Source: Microlunatus kandeliicorticis
GTDB taxonomy: Bacteria; Actinomycetota; Actinomycetes; Propionibacteriales; Propionibacteriaceae
Length of the DNA stretch: 64,000 nt
Direction of reading: 5' to 3'
Assembly: GCF_014137855.1 (NCBI RefSeq)
Contig: NZ_JACGWT010000001.1
Span: 62,001-126,000 of the forward strand
The notes under the pieces are model-generated. The model did no database searches. It had not been told where the DNA came from and worked only from the letters and a program-made list of their open reading frames with translations. The translations under genes and the position numbers were made by a program. Positions 26,887 to 35,694 of the stretch are shown here, piece after piece (position 1 is the first letter of the stretch; each line of letters begins with the position of its first letter).

Positions 26887-26950
26887 GGAGAGGGGCGCTC
26901 AGCTGACGCCTTTCGGCTGAGCGCGTTGCCTGGCCGAACTTTCGTGGGTC

Positions 26951-26992
26951 TCCCCAACGGGATTCGAACCCGCGCTGCCGCCTTGAAAGGGC
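26951..26992. repeat. Left attachment site (42-bp direct repeat, tRNA-Glu 3' half)
   Basis: Identical to 40891-40932. It begins TCCCCAACGGGATTCGAACC and ends within the anticodon stem (AAAGGGC). Its outer flank would give a tRNA 3' end with G72 and CCC, unlike the copy now in the functional gene. Confidence 0.9.
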
Positions 26993-27374
26993 TTTCAGGC
27001 GCTCCGTGCGCTCTTCTGCTCACTAGCGACGATGACCGGAAAGTAGTGTCTGACTAGGCGATTCGCCGCCACGAGGCTTCGCGTTGTCTCTCACTGCTTT
27101 GCAGCCGTTTCCAGCCAGCTGCCCCATGGGTGCCCCATCACCGATCTTGACGGCTCGGGGTCGACTCTCCGCTACCTCCAGACCGCTCGTCAGGCCTAGA
27201 GGCGGCACAGGTCTCGCCGTCGCCTGCCGTCGAGGTAGGGACTCGCTTGTGGTGCGCCGTTCCCTGACGCCGCGTGCCGAGGCCAGGCACATCAACTTTT
27301 CGATTCTGTGGCGGGTGCAGCGGTATCTCACCAGAATTGAAGGTGCCCCTGTCGGCGAGATGACGCGGAGGTTG
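26993..27374. other. Gene-free left border of the island
   Basis: No convincing gene in either strand. Short open frames here lack ribosome binding sites and any family resemblance. TGCCCCATGGGTGCCCCA (27120-27137) is the only notable repeat. Confidence 0.4.
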
Positions 27375-28325
27375 TCATGACGGCGGAGGTAGTGCCTTGT
27401 CGCGCGCAGCAGCGTAGGTTGAGTAGCTCGCCGCCAGAGCGTCGTCTGGACGCGCTGCCGCAAGGACACCCGTTCGGCGGAAGTGGCCCCGCCGGTGGAA
27501 GTCTGTGGCGTCCAGACCGACATAGCCGTGGATTGACTTAATCAAAATGTCGGAGTAGTCGAGTAGCGGCGCTACGATCATCGTTGCAATTTCCTGACGA
27601 GGCCCCTCCAGGCCGGCAGTGAACCAATGTCGAGAGTGCACTGCCCCAGACGCGATCGACCACATGTAATGCATGCCTGGCATATAGAGACGGCTACTTT
27701 GGGTCATCTGCAGTTTGAGCGGCACTTTCGGACTCTCACCATAACTAACTGTGGTGACGTTGCCAGACTTCGGGCTGCGTCCTAAGTCGAACCCAGTCTG
27801 GATCAGATAGTCCTGCATCTCAGTGAACGCTTCGGAAACCCTTGAGCGATCGTTGGTCTGCTGGTTAGGCAGGTGATCCAATGCGTCGAGCGAGCCTGCG
27901 GGGCTCGCGAGTGATGCTGCCGCAGCGCGAGTTAGCCGCTCCTCCGGCTGCAACGTTGGATCAACCATCCAGCAGGCCGTCAGGAATGCCTCGTGCACTG
28001 AACGCACCAAGGCCATCATCGGCATGGGCAGGATTGCGTCGGCGGCAAGGAGCAGTAGGAGGGCCTCACAGTGCTCATCCGAGACGCGCATGAGCTCGAT
28101 GACTTGACCGAGGCCGACGCCCATGACGCCGTGCAGCGCCTCCCGCCGCCTCCGCGGATGATCCTCGATCCAGGCGAACTCCGTCGCCCGAACTGATCCG
28201 GCCACTGGTTCCCTCCAGGCGTCCAATGCAGGCGCCAACTCCTCGCGAACCGCTCGAGACTGTTGCCGGATCACTCGTGCTCCGAGGTCCTGCGGGCCAT
28301 CTATCGCTAGGCTCGTGGGCGACAC
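27375..28325 (-). CDS. Hypothetical protein (island cargo)
   Basis: A 316-residue, probably soluble, largely helical protein that I do not recognise. Visible features are a hydrophobic helix ILPMPMMALVRSVHEAFLTA, a conserved-looking HSRHWF segment and LDYSDILIKSIHGYVGL near the C-terminus. Base composition is clearly lower in G+C than the surrounding chromosome, supporting recent transfer. GTG 28325 is the start. Cargo of this kind is often defence-related or regulatory, but nothing here proves that. Confidence 0.7.
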   Translation of the reverse strand: MSPTSLAIDGPQDLGARVIRQQSRAVREELAPALDAWREPVAGSVRATEFAWIEDHPRRRREALHGVMGVGLGQVIELMRVSDEHCEALLLLLAADAILPMPMMALVRSVHEAFLTACWMVDPTLQPEERLTRAAAASLASPAGSLDALDHLPNQQTNDRSRVSEAFTEMQDYLIQTGFDLGRSPKSGNVTTVSYGESPKVPLKLQMTQSSRLYMPGMHYMWSIASGAVHSRHWFTAGLEGPRQEIATMIVAPLLDYSDILIKSIHGYVGLDATDFHRRGHFRRTGVLAAARPDDALAASYSTYAAARDKALPPPS

Positions 28326-28708
28326 AGAAATCAGTCCCCGCTAGTTGCACTCTTGATCATCCGATAAGCCTACAGAGCCGGGGCCGGCTACATGTGGCGG
28401 GATAATAGTCTGAGGAAGGAATTTGCTTCCCAATCGGCGCGGCCCGCAGCGCAGCGAGGACACGCGCCGATTGGCCGAGCGCAGCGAGGCCTTGATCTCA
28501 AAGAGCCAGATTCGGCAGTGCTGGTTGCGGATGTCTGCCTGAGCCCGGCGCCCTCCGCTCGGTGCGTGCTGGTGTGGGCCCAGCTGGGAGGTCGCCCGCT
28601 GTCTCGCGAGTACCCAAGGAGAGCGTGGGCGTCCTGACCGGCGTGGTCCTGCGTCCGCTGTACCCCGTGTTACCACCCGGGACGGCCGTTTGAACGCCGC
28701 TGACTCGA
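28326..28708. other. Gene-free 383-bp region with a 12-bp perfect inverted repeat
   Basis: CCAATCGGCGCG (28431-28442) pairs exactly with 28464-28475 across a 21-nt loop; GCGCAGCGAGG occurs in and just after the loop. No gene recognised. The repeat may be a terminator or protein-binding site between the hypothetical gene's promoter and the end of the sigma-factor gene. Confidence 0.4.
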
Positions 28709-29275
28709 CTACTCCGGGGCCGGAAGGACCTCGCGGAGGCGAGCCAGGCCGTCGCGGACTCTCGTCTTCACCGTGCCGAGCGGGATCTGCAGGATCTCCG
28801 CTGTCTGTTGCTGGGTGTGCCCCCCGAGATAGGTCAGCGCGATCGCCTCGCGCTGGACTGGCGTGAGCACACCGAGCGCTCTATGGATCTTTCGCTGATC
28901 GATGGTCTGCTCGACTTGAGACCAGACTAGATCGAACGCGCGCGGTGCGGTCTCCCGGGCGTAACGATCGTCGCGGGCGGTGTCGCTGTTGACCGAGCGC
29001 ACGCGATCGACGGCTCGACGGTGAGCCATGACCGTCATCCAGGTGATGACTGACCCCCGGGCTCGCTGGTAGCGAGAGGCCTGACGCCAGACCTCTAGGT
29101 ACAGCTCTTGGGCGACTTCGTGAGCGTGGTCTACCGCTCTCAGTGTTCGGAGGATGACGCCATACATGCGGGCGTTGGTAGCGTCGTAGAGTTCGGCGAA
29201 CGCGCCCTCATCACCGTCCGACACATCCGCGACCAAGGCCTCCAGGCGCCGGTTGAAAGCAGCGCGCGGGTCCAT
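28709..29275 (-). CDS. sigK: SigK-like ECF sigma factor
   Basis: A 188-residue ECF RNA polymerase sigma factor. Region 2 reads FAELYDATNARMYGVILRTL and EVWRQASRYQRARGSVITWM; MAHRRAVDRVRS matches the mycobacterial SigK segment. Region 4 is GHTQQQTAEILQIPLGTVK. ATG 29275 was chosen because it matches the family length; GTG 29383 would add 36 low-complexity residues. No anti-sigma gene (rskA-like) is adjacent. It probably activates the neighbouring ferritin-like gene and perhaps the divergent operon, but no consensus promoter is certain. Confidence 0.88.
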   Translation of the reverse strand: MDPRAAFNRRLEALVADVSDGDEGAFAELYDATNARMYGVILRTLRAVDHAHEVAQELYLEVWRQASRYQRARGSVITWMTVMAHRRAVDRVRSVNSDTARDDRYARETAPRAFDLVWSQVEQTIDQRKIHRALGVLTPVQREAIALTYLGGHTQQQTAEILQIPLGTVKTRVRDGLARLREVLPAPE

Positions 29276-29585
29276 GTCGTTCCCGCCAGGCTCCGTCGGA
29301 GTGGCCGGGTCGGAGGGCGTGTTCCTCGGTCGGTGAGCGAGCGCGTCGACCGAAGGGCGGACAGGTTCGATCACGTCCGTCACGAGGGTCGGCTCGTGTG
29401 TCTCGAGCGCACAACAGCCTCCAGGTCTCCCCCGAGGCCGATTTCAGCGCGCCTTGGGTGACCAGGCGACGTCCGGAGTGTAGGACACGGTGCCGTCGAG
29501 AAGCGTCGTGCCCGTCGTGTTTCTCCGACGGCGGCAGTGGAGATGAGTCGGCTAGCCGGGCAGCACTGACGGCACCAGTGGGATA

Positions 29586-29629
29586 CTCCAGCGCCGGGCC
29601 GCCCCATCTTCGACGGCCCGGCACTGGAG
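29586..29629 (-). terminator. 15-bp stem-loop between the ferritin-like gene and sigK
   Basis: CTCCAGCGCCGGGCC (29586-29600) pairs with 29615-29629 in 14 of 15 positions around a 14-nt loop, 33 bp after the ferritin-like stop. No T-run follows. It probably ends or attenuates the ferritin-like transcript before sigK. Confidence 0.65.
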
Positions 29630-29661
29630 CTTCTTCGGTCCGGCGAGAAGCCGATGCCGGA

Positions 29662-30594
29662 TCAGCTGTTGTTCTGGCTCACCCGCAGCGTGCCGTTGAT
29701 GCTGTTCGGGAAGAAGCCGCCTTCGCTGACCTGGCCCGGGTTGAGGTAGACCACGTTGAGCACCTGGCCCGGAGCGCGGGAGTAGGCGAGCCCGTTGGCA
29801 TCCGCCGGGACCAGGTTGACCGCACCGGAGGAGCCGGTGATGCCCTGGTCGTCGTCGGTCTTGCCGTCGAGCGAGTCCCGCGCATTCGAGATGGCGTTCG
29901 CCGCTGAGGACAGTCCCTTGTCGAGAAGGGCCTTGCGGATGATCCCGGCGTGGTAGGCCTCGACCGAGAGGATCCCGGCTGCGGCGTCGAGGTAGGTCTT
30001 GTTGCTGATCAGCGGCGCGGCTCCCTTGTAGGCAGTGACACCGACGTCCTCGAAGATGAACGCTCCGAGCAGGAAGCTGTTCTCGTCCTTGAACGGGTCG
30101 AACGTCTGCCCTGCACCGATCAGGCCGGCCGCCCGGGCGGCGGTGGTGAAGCTGTTCTTGAGGTCGATGTTGGGCATCGCCGTCTTGGCGTCACCCAGGG
30201 CGGACCTGAGGAACTTGACGTGGGCCAGCTCGTCACCGGCGATCTCCGTGGCGATGCCCTGCACGGCCTTTGAACTGAAGGGGACCTTCGCGCCGCCGGT
30301 CACCCGGCCGTTCGAGTCCTTGCCGGTGAGCAGCGAGGCGTCGAGCCCGTAACCGTAGACGGCGTAGTGGTAGAACTGCGCTTCCAGGTACTCCAGGTTG
30401 AGCGCGAAGTTCAGGATCGCGCCGTCAGAGATGGTGCCGTCGGCGGCCGCCTTGTCCGCGCCGGCGCCGAGCAACGCGCTGCCGGCGACCACGCCGGCTC
30501 CGGTCAGGCCGGCCGCGCGGAGGAAGTTGCGTCGGTCGGTGCCGTTCTCGGCGCTGCGGCTGATCATGTCAGCCACGGTCTTCTTTCCGAACAT
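29662..30594 (-). CDS. Tat-exported ferritin-like domain protein
   Basis: A 310-residue protein with a twin-arginine signal (DRRNFLRAAGLTGAGVVAG, Arg21-Arg22), so it is exported folded. The ferritin-like four-helix core carries the metal Glu/His pattern: ALNLEYLEAQFYHY, EIAGDELAHVKFLRSALG, FIFEDVGVTAY and GILSVEAYHAGIIRKALL. It resembles the desiccation-related PCC13-62/DUF4439-like group. Probable roles are metal binding or peroxide protection outside the membrane. Pairing with a SigK-type sigma gene suggests stress induction. Confidence 0.85.
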   Translation of the reverse strand: MFGKKTVADMISRSAENGTDRRNFLRAAGLTGAGVVAGSALLGAGADKAAADGTISDGAILNFALNLEYLEAQFYHYAVYGYGLDASLLTGKDSNGRVTGGAKVPFSSKAVQGIATEIAGDELAHVKFLRSALGDAKTAMPNIDLKNSFTTAARAAGLIGAGQTFDPFKDENSFLLGAFIFEDVGVTAYKGAAPLISNKTYLDAAAGILSVEAYHAGIIRKALLDKGLSSAANAISNARDSLDGKTDDDQGITGSSGAVNLVPADANGLAYSRAPGQVLNVVYLNPGQVSEGGFFPNSINGTLRVSQNNS

Positions 30595-30984
30595 GTGTGC
30601 CTCTCATGCAGATCCTGCTAATGGGCACGAGGGACAGTCGCGGGACGGTGGCGTGCGCGAGTTGAGCTGCTCCCCCGAGCGGGACTGGTCGACCAGCCTC
30701 CGATCCGGGCTTCGGTGCGGCTCTGGCCGCGGATGGGCCAAGATCGCTTTCGGTCGGAGCTTCGTGGCGCAACTCTCAGATGATCTGATGATCATGAGGT
30801 CGGCGTGTGCCGGCTGCCGCACTTTGCTTGTGACTCCGCACACACCTGTCATCGCGTCCAGGCGTGAATCGGTGCGGAGATCGCATCGGAACGAAGTTTG
30901 TCCCGGATCGTCCAAACTGCGCATCGACCTCACTCCGTATGACCTGTGTCTTCGCATGATCGACTCTCGGGGGATTGATACATC
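30595..30984. promoter_or_regulatory. Divergent promoter region, ferritin-like gene versus surface operon
   Basis: A 390-bp gene-free region. Leftward, CCGTCC and CCCATT separated by 17 nt (complement of about 30620-30650) resemble an ECF promoter. Rightward, GTCCAAAC (30910-30917) and CCGTAT (30935-30940) have 17-nt spacing. Both are weak pattern calls, not verified SigK sites. Confidence 0.3.
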
Positions 30985-32601
30985 GTGCGCGCTCGCTTGT
31001 CCTGCGCTGTCCGACCGACCGACGAACGACCCTTCCGCTCCGTGCTTCGCCGCATGCCGGCCTTGGCACTCCTTCTCGTCCTGTCCTCCTTCGGCCTCGG
31101 GGCGGCGCTGTCCGCCGCCGGGGATCTGGTCGCGGCTCCGAGTGCTGTCGCCGCGCCGGGCGAGCCGAGCGGCGGGCAGTCGCAGTTGCTGCCTCCGGCC
31201 GGTCAGCCGACGACGACCACCGATGCGCCCAACCGTGGCAACGCGCCGGCTCCGACTGTCGCTCCGGTCGGCACCGGCGATCCGACCCACCTGGGCGGGC
31301 AGATCGGGTTGATCGCCCTCGGCGTCGTGTCGCTCGCGCTCACCGGGGTGGCGCTGACCACGTTGGCCTGGATGCTCCACGCGTGGCGCACGCCGCAGCA
31401 CCTCGAGGCCACTGGTTTCGTGCGGTCGAAACGGCCGCCGACTCTCAGCTTCTCCCTGCTCGTCCCGGCTCGGCATGAGGAGGAGGTGCTGGGAGACACG
31501 CTGGACAAGCTCGCCGAGCTTGACCATCCGGACTACGAGGTCCTGGCGATCATCGGGCACGACGATCCAGGAACCGAAGCCGTGGCGCGTGCCGCCGCTG
31601 ACCGGCACCCCGACATCGTCCGCGTCGTCATGGACTACAGCGTCCCGAAGAACAAGCCCAAGGGCATGAACACCGCGCTGCCGCACTGTCGGGGCGACAT
31701 CATCGGCGTGTTCGACGCCGAGGACGAAGTCCATCCCGAGCTGCTGCGCCTCGTCGACGGACGGTTCGCCGACACCGGTGCCGACGTGGTGCAAGGGGGC
31801 GTCCAGCTGATGAACATCGAGAGCAGCTGGTGGTCGCTGCGCAACTGCATGGAGTACTACTTCTGGTTCCGGAGTCGACTGCACTTCCACGCCGGGGCGC
31901 GCTTCATCCCGCTCGGCGGGAACACCGTGTTCGCGCGAGCCGATGTGCTGCGCGAGGTCGACGGATGGGACTCCGAGTGCCTGGCCGAGGACTGCGAGCT
32001 GGGAGTCCGGCTCTCGACGCGGGGCAAGAAGGTCGTCGTGGCCTACGACCCCGACGTGGTCACGCGCGAGGAGACCCCGCCGACGCTCAAGAGTCTGTAC
32101 AAGCAGCGCACCCGGTGGAACCAGGGCTTCCTGCAGGTGCTGCGCAAGGGGGAGTGGAAGCACCTGCCGACGTGGCGGCAGCGGATGATGGCGCGCTACC
32201 TGCTGTCGATGCCGTTCCTGCAGGCGTTCACCGGCGTGATGATCCCGGTCTCGGTGGCGCTGATGCTCTTCGCGAAGGTGCCGACCACGGTGGCGCTGCT
32301 GACGTTCCTGCCCATCGTGCCGACGTTGCTCACCATCGTGATGGAAACCGCGGGACTCGGCGACTTCCGCCGGGTTTATGGCGTACGGGTACGGCCTCGT
32401 GACTACCTCCGGCTGCTGCTGGGCACCTTCCCCTACCAGGTCTTCCTGGCCGCGGCCGCCGTTCGCTCGGTGATCCGCGAGCTGCGCGGGATCAACGCCT
32501 GGGAGAAGACCGAGCACACCGGAGCTCACCGACCATCGGCCCAGCGCCGCCCTGAACCGGCGTTGGCCGGCACCGCGAGCCGAAGCGAGGCAGCCCGATG
32601 A
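30985..32601 (+). CDS. Processive GT2 (cellulose/hyaluronan synthase-like) membrane glycosyltransferase
   Basis: A 538-residue membrane enzyme. A signal-like helix and a Pro/Thr-rich linker (to about residue 105) precede a membrane helix and the GT-A domain: LLVPARHEEEVLGDTLDKL, the DxD-like GVFDAEDEVHP, the catalytic-base region CLAEDCELGVRL and the QRTRW motif, diagnostic of processive beta-glycan synthases. C-terminal helices form the channel (LLSMPFLQAFTGVMIPVSV). No PilZ domain is seen. The product is unknown; the GH8 gene downstream suggests a beta-1,4-type glucan. GTG 30985 is used; ATG 31054 is an alternative. The stop overlaps the next gene. Confidence 0.88.
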   Translation: MRARLSCAVRPTDERPFRSVLRRMPALALLLVLSSFGLGAALSAAGDLVAAPSAVAAPGEPSGGQSQLLPPAGQPTTTTDAPNRGNAPAPTVAPVGTGDPTHLGGQIGLIALGVVSLALTGVALTTLAWMLHAWRTPQHLEATGFVRSKRPPTLSFSLLVPARHEEEVLGDTLDKLAELDHPDYEVLAIIGHDDPGTEAVARAAADRHPDIVRVVMDYSVPKNKPKGMNTALPHCRGDIIGVFDAEDEVHPELLRLVDGRFADTGADVVQGGVQLMNIESSWWSLRNCMEYYFWFRSRLHFHAGARFIPLGGNTVFARADVLREVDGWDSECLAEDCELGVRLSTRGKKVVVAYDPDVVTREETPPTLKSLYKQRTRWNQGFLQVLRKGEWKHLPTWRQRMMARYLLSMPFLQAFTGVMIPVSVALMLFAKVPTTVALLTFLPIVPTLLTIVMETAGLGDFRRVYGVRVRPRDYLRLLLGTFPYQVFLAAAAVRSVIRELRGINAWEKTEHTGAHRPSAQRRPEPALAGTASRSEAAR

Positions 32602-34658
32602 CCCAGACCATCGAGGACCGTGTCCTCGAATTCGACCGAACGAAGGACCGCCCGCGGGCCGAGCAGCACGAGGACAGCCCGGCCGTCTCGCCGGGGCCGA
32701 CCGGCCCTGATCTCAGAACCGGGCGACACGGGCTCAGTGTGTTCCTCCGGAGCCGACGGCGGTCGATGATCTGGTTCGCGCCGCTGGCGGTCCTCGCCGC
32801 GATCGTCAACTTCGTCAACATGACCGGGTCGCCGCAGCGCATCGACGATGAGGGCACCTACACCGCGCAGGCCTACGCCGTTGATCACCTCGGCTCGCTG
32901 ACCCACTACACCTACTGGTACGACCATCCGCCGCTGGGATGGATCCAGATCGCCGGATGGGTCGGCCTGACCGGTGGCTTCGGTCGTTACACCAGCTCGG
33001 TGATGGCGGGCCGCGAGTTCATGATCGTCTGCGCCCTCGTCTCGTGCGCGCTGCTGTGGATGGTCGCGCGCCGCCTGGAGCTGAGCCGCCCGACCGCTGC
33101 GGCTGCCGTGGCGATCTTCGCCCTGTCCCCGCTCGCGGTTCAGTTCCACCGCACGGTCTTCTTGGACAACGTGGCCACACCGTGGCTGCTCGCCGCCTTC
33201 GTCCTGGTGATGGCGCCCCGCCGTCAACTGCTGGCGTTCGCGGCCGCTGCGTTGTGCTTCGCCGTAGCCGTGCTGAGCAAGGAGACCTATCTGCTGTTCG
33301 GACCGTTCCTGGTCTGGCAGATGTGGCGCGGCGCGCACAGGGGCACCCGTCGCTACACGGTGTCGCTGGCCGGCGGCGTGCTGGTCCTGCTCGGTCTGTC
33401 CTATGTGTTGCTGTCCACGATCAAGGGAGAGCTCTTCCCGGGACCCCGTCGGGTCAGTCTGATGACCGGCATCTATTTCCAGCTCAGTGGCCGGACCGCC
33501 AGCGGAAGCCTGTTCGACGCGACGAGCCAGGCGCGAGTGACCACCGCGCAGTGGTTGCAGCTCGACCCGGTGATCGCCGTGGTCGCGCCGATCGCTGCCC
33601 TCCTCGCGCTGCGCAGTCGGAAGCTGTGGCCGGTGGCCGGAACGCTGATCTTCCTGCTGCTGTTCATGCTGCGGCCGGGCTATCTCCCGGTGCCCTATGT
33701 GATCGGGATGCTGCCGTTCGCCGCGCTGCTCATCCCTGCTGCGGTGGAGGTCTGGCTACGTCGGGCGCGGTCTCTCGTTTCCGCAGTGCGGCGCCGGCTC
33801 GCGATCATGGCCGTGGCGATCATCACCACTGCTGCGGTTGCGGTGACGGCGGCAGCGTGGGGACCCCAGCTACGTGGTCTGCTGCTCTCCGATCTGGACC
33901 AGCCGATGGTGCAGGCCGAGAATTGGGTCGAGGCGAATGTGGGCCGCAACTATCGCGTCGTCGTCGACGACTCGATGTGGACCGATCTCGTCCGTCACGG
34001 CTTCCCGCGTGACAACGTGGTCTGGTACTACAAGGTCGACACCGACCCGGCCGTCGAGGCGCTGGCCCCCAACGGCTGGCGAGATTACGACTACGTCGTC
34101 TCGACCAACTCGATGCGCACGTTCCCTGACGGATCGCCCACCGTGGCAGAGGCGCTGCGGAACTCCACCGAAGTCGCAACGTTCGGCACCGGCGACAAGG
34201 CGGTGACGATCTTCCGGATCCATCCGGAGGGTGCTGCCGAAGTCGGCCGCATCGCGGCGCGGGAGGCCGCAGGACGCGAGGCCGTCGGTACGGCTCTCGC
34301 CCAGAATCCGGCACTCAGCATGCCGACGCCGATGCGCAACCTGATGACCGGCGGACGTGTCGATCCGCGCATCCTGCTCACCCTGCCAGGGGCGACCTCC
34401 GTCGGTCGGCTGACCGTCGCTGATGCTCCGGCGGTCGATGGTGAAGTGACAGAAGCTGCGCCGCGACGGCAGGTGCTGATCAGCGCGATCGACGGCCAAC
34501 CGATCTCGAAGACGCCGGCCAATGCCGCCGCGCTCGAAGCGTTCTACGACCAGGAGAAGCCGCCGTTCCGGCCGGAGGCCATCAGCCGGACTCCCGAGGG
34601 TCTGCTCATCACCTACGACATCGAGATGCCGACCGGGTTGGTCTCGGCGACGACCTGA
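32598..34658 (+). CDS. GT39/ArnT-like polytopic glycosyltransferase
   Basis: A 686-residue GT-C fold enzyme. The first loop carries the catalytic acidic pair in RIDDEGTYTAQAYAV, followed by YDHPPLGWIQIAGW; about ten to twelve membrane helices end near residue 425. The remainder is an extracytoplasmic domain. It uses a polyprenyl-phosphate sugar to glycosylate a protein or glycan outside the membrane. Coupled (ATGA) to the GT2 synthase; the DUF4397 protein encoded next is a likely acceptor (inference). Confidence 0.85.
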   Translation: MTQTIEDRVLEFDRTKDRPRAEQHEDSPAVSPGPTGPDLRTGRHGLSVFLRSRRRSMIWFAPLAVLAAIVNFVNMTGSPQRIDDEGTYTAQAYAVDHLGSLTHYTYWYDHPPLGWIQIAGWVGLTGGFGRYTSSVMAGREFMIVCALVSCALLWMVARRLELSRPTAAAAVAIFALSPLAVQFHRTVFLDNVATPWLLAAFVLVMAPRRQLLAFAAAALCFAVAVLSKETYLLFGPFLVWQMWRGAHRGTRRYTVSLAGGVLVLLGLSYVLLSTIKGELFPGPRRVSLMTGIYFQLSGRTASGSLFDATSQARVTTAQWLQLDPVIAVVAPIAALLALRSRKLWPVAGTLIFLLLFMLRPGYLPVPYVIGMLPFAALLIPAAVEVWLRRARSLVSAVRRRLAIMAVAIITTAAVAVTAAAWGPQLRGLLLSDLDQPMVQAENWVEANVGRNYRVVVDDSMWTDLVRHGFPRDNVVWYYKVDTDPAVEALAPNGWRDYDYVVSTNSMRTFPDGSPTVAEALRNSTEVATFGTGDKAVTIFRIHPEGAAEVGRIAAREAAGREAVGTALAQNPALSMPTPMRNLMTGGRVDPRILLTLPGATSVGRLTVADAPAVDGEVTEAAPRRQVLISAIDGQPISKTPANAAALEAFYDQEKPPFRPEAISRTPEGLLITYDIEMPTGLVSATT

Positions 34659-34704
34659 GCGCTTGGTGCAACCCGACTCAGAAGCCACCATGAGGAGAAT
34701 TTCC

Positions 34705-35694
34705 ATGCGAGACCAGAACCGAACCGACCGAGCCGCGCGACATTCCGCACTCCGACGGCTGGGCACGATCGCCGTTGCCGCGGGCACCCTGACGCTCAGC
34801 CTCGCGGCCTTCGCTGCCCCGGCGCATGCCGAGGGAGCAAGCGGGTCGACCACCGAGGGGACCGGCTGGATCCGGCTCACCCACCTCTCGCCGGACACGT
34901 CGGACGTCAACGTCACCCTGACGTCGCTGGCCGACAGCAAGGCGACGGTGAAGCTGCGTGACGTCGGCTACGGCGACGTGTCGAAGTACTGGAAAGTGCC
35001 GGCGGGCCGATACGTCGCGGCGATGACGCCGGCTGGCGGCAGCGGTTCGAGCAAGCCGGTGATCACGCAATCGGTCACGGTCCAGAACGACTATGCGTAC
35101 ACGGTGGCTGCGATCGGGAAGAACGCCGATCTGAAGGGGCTCGTGCTCAACGATGACCTCCGCCCGCCGAAGAGCGGGCAGGCGAAGATCAGGCTGATCC
35201 AAGCATCAACCAACGCTCCCACCGTCACCGTCACGGCGATGGGTGGGCCGGTGCTGGCCCGTGATGCGGCCTTCGGCTCCGCGACCGGGTACGCGGCGGT
35301 CAGGGCTGGAGTGTGGACGGTGGACCTGGCGCCCGGCAGCGGCTCCAGCGCGAAGTCTGAGTCGGTGAAGGTGACAGCGCGTCCGGGATCGGTGAACACC
35401 ATCGTGCTGCTCAACGGCGCCAACGGCCAGCTGGCCACGAAGGTGTTGCAGGACGCGGGCGGCACGATGACGATGCCGGCCAGGGGCAAAGGTGTGGAGA
35501 CGGGAGGCGGGGGAGCTGCCACGGAGTTCGTCACCGACCCGGTTGCCCACTCGGGCTCAGCTCCTGCCGGTCCGGGCACCGGGGCGGTCGTCGGCCTGGC
35601 TGCAGCCGGCCTGGTGGGCGCCGTCGGCGTCGGTGTGCTGCGCCGTCGTGCTATCCGCAGAACGATTGCGGCATGCCGGGGTGCCGCTGGATGA
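34705..35694 (+). CDS. Exported DUF4397 surface protein, probable sortase F substrate
   Basis: A 329-residue protein with an N-terminal signal (LGTIAVAAGTLTLSLAAFA, cleaved near AHA), two DUF4397 beta-sandwich repeats (WIRLTHLSPDTSDVNVTL and AKIRLIQASTNAPTVTVT), and a C-terminal anchor: membrane helix at residues 293-312 and a basic tail RRRAIRR. There is no LPXTG; VETGGGG at residues 264-270, 25 residues before the helix, is the only TG-type candidate sorting motif. ATG 34705 follows GAGGAG. The stop overlaps the GH8 start. Confidence 0.85.
   Translation: MRDQNRTDRAARHSALRRLGTIAVAAGTLTLSLAAFAAPAHAEGASGSTTEGTGWIRLTHLSPDTSDVNVTLTSLADSKATVKLRDVGYGDVSKYWKVPAGRYVAAMTPAGGSGSSKPVITQSVTVQNDYAYTVAAIGKNADLKGLVLNDDLRPPKSGQAKIRLIQASTNAPTVTVTAMGGPVLARDAAFGSATGYAAVRAGVWTVDLAPGSGSSAKSESVKVTARPGSVNTIVLLNGANGQLATKVLQDAGGTMTMPARGKGVETGGGGAATEFVTDPVAHSGSAPAGPGTGAVVGLAAAGLVGAVGVGVLRRRAIRRTIAACRGAAG

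Noticed and set aside
27023-27523. A 166-codon minus-strand frame at the left border of the island
   Set aside because: Overlaps the hypothetical gene end, mixed composition, no domain; could at most be a decayed fragment.
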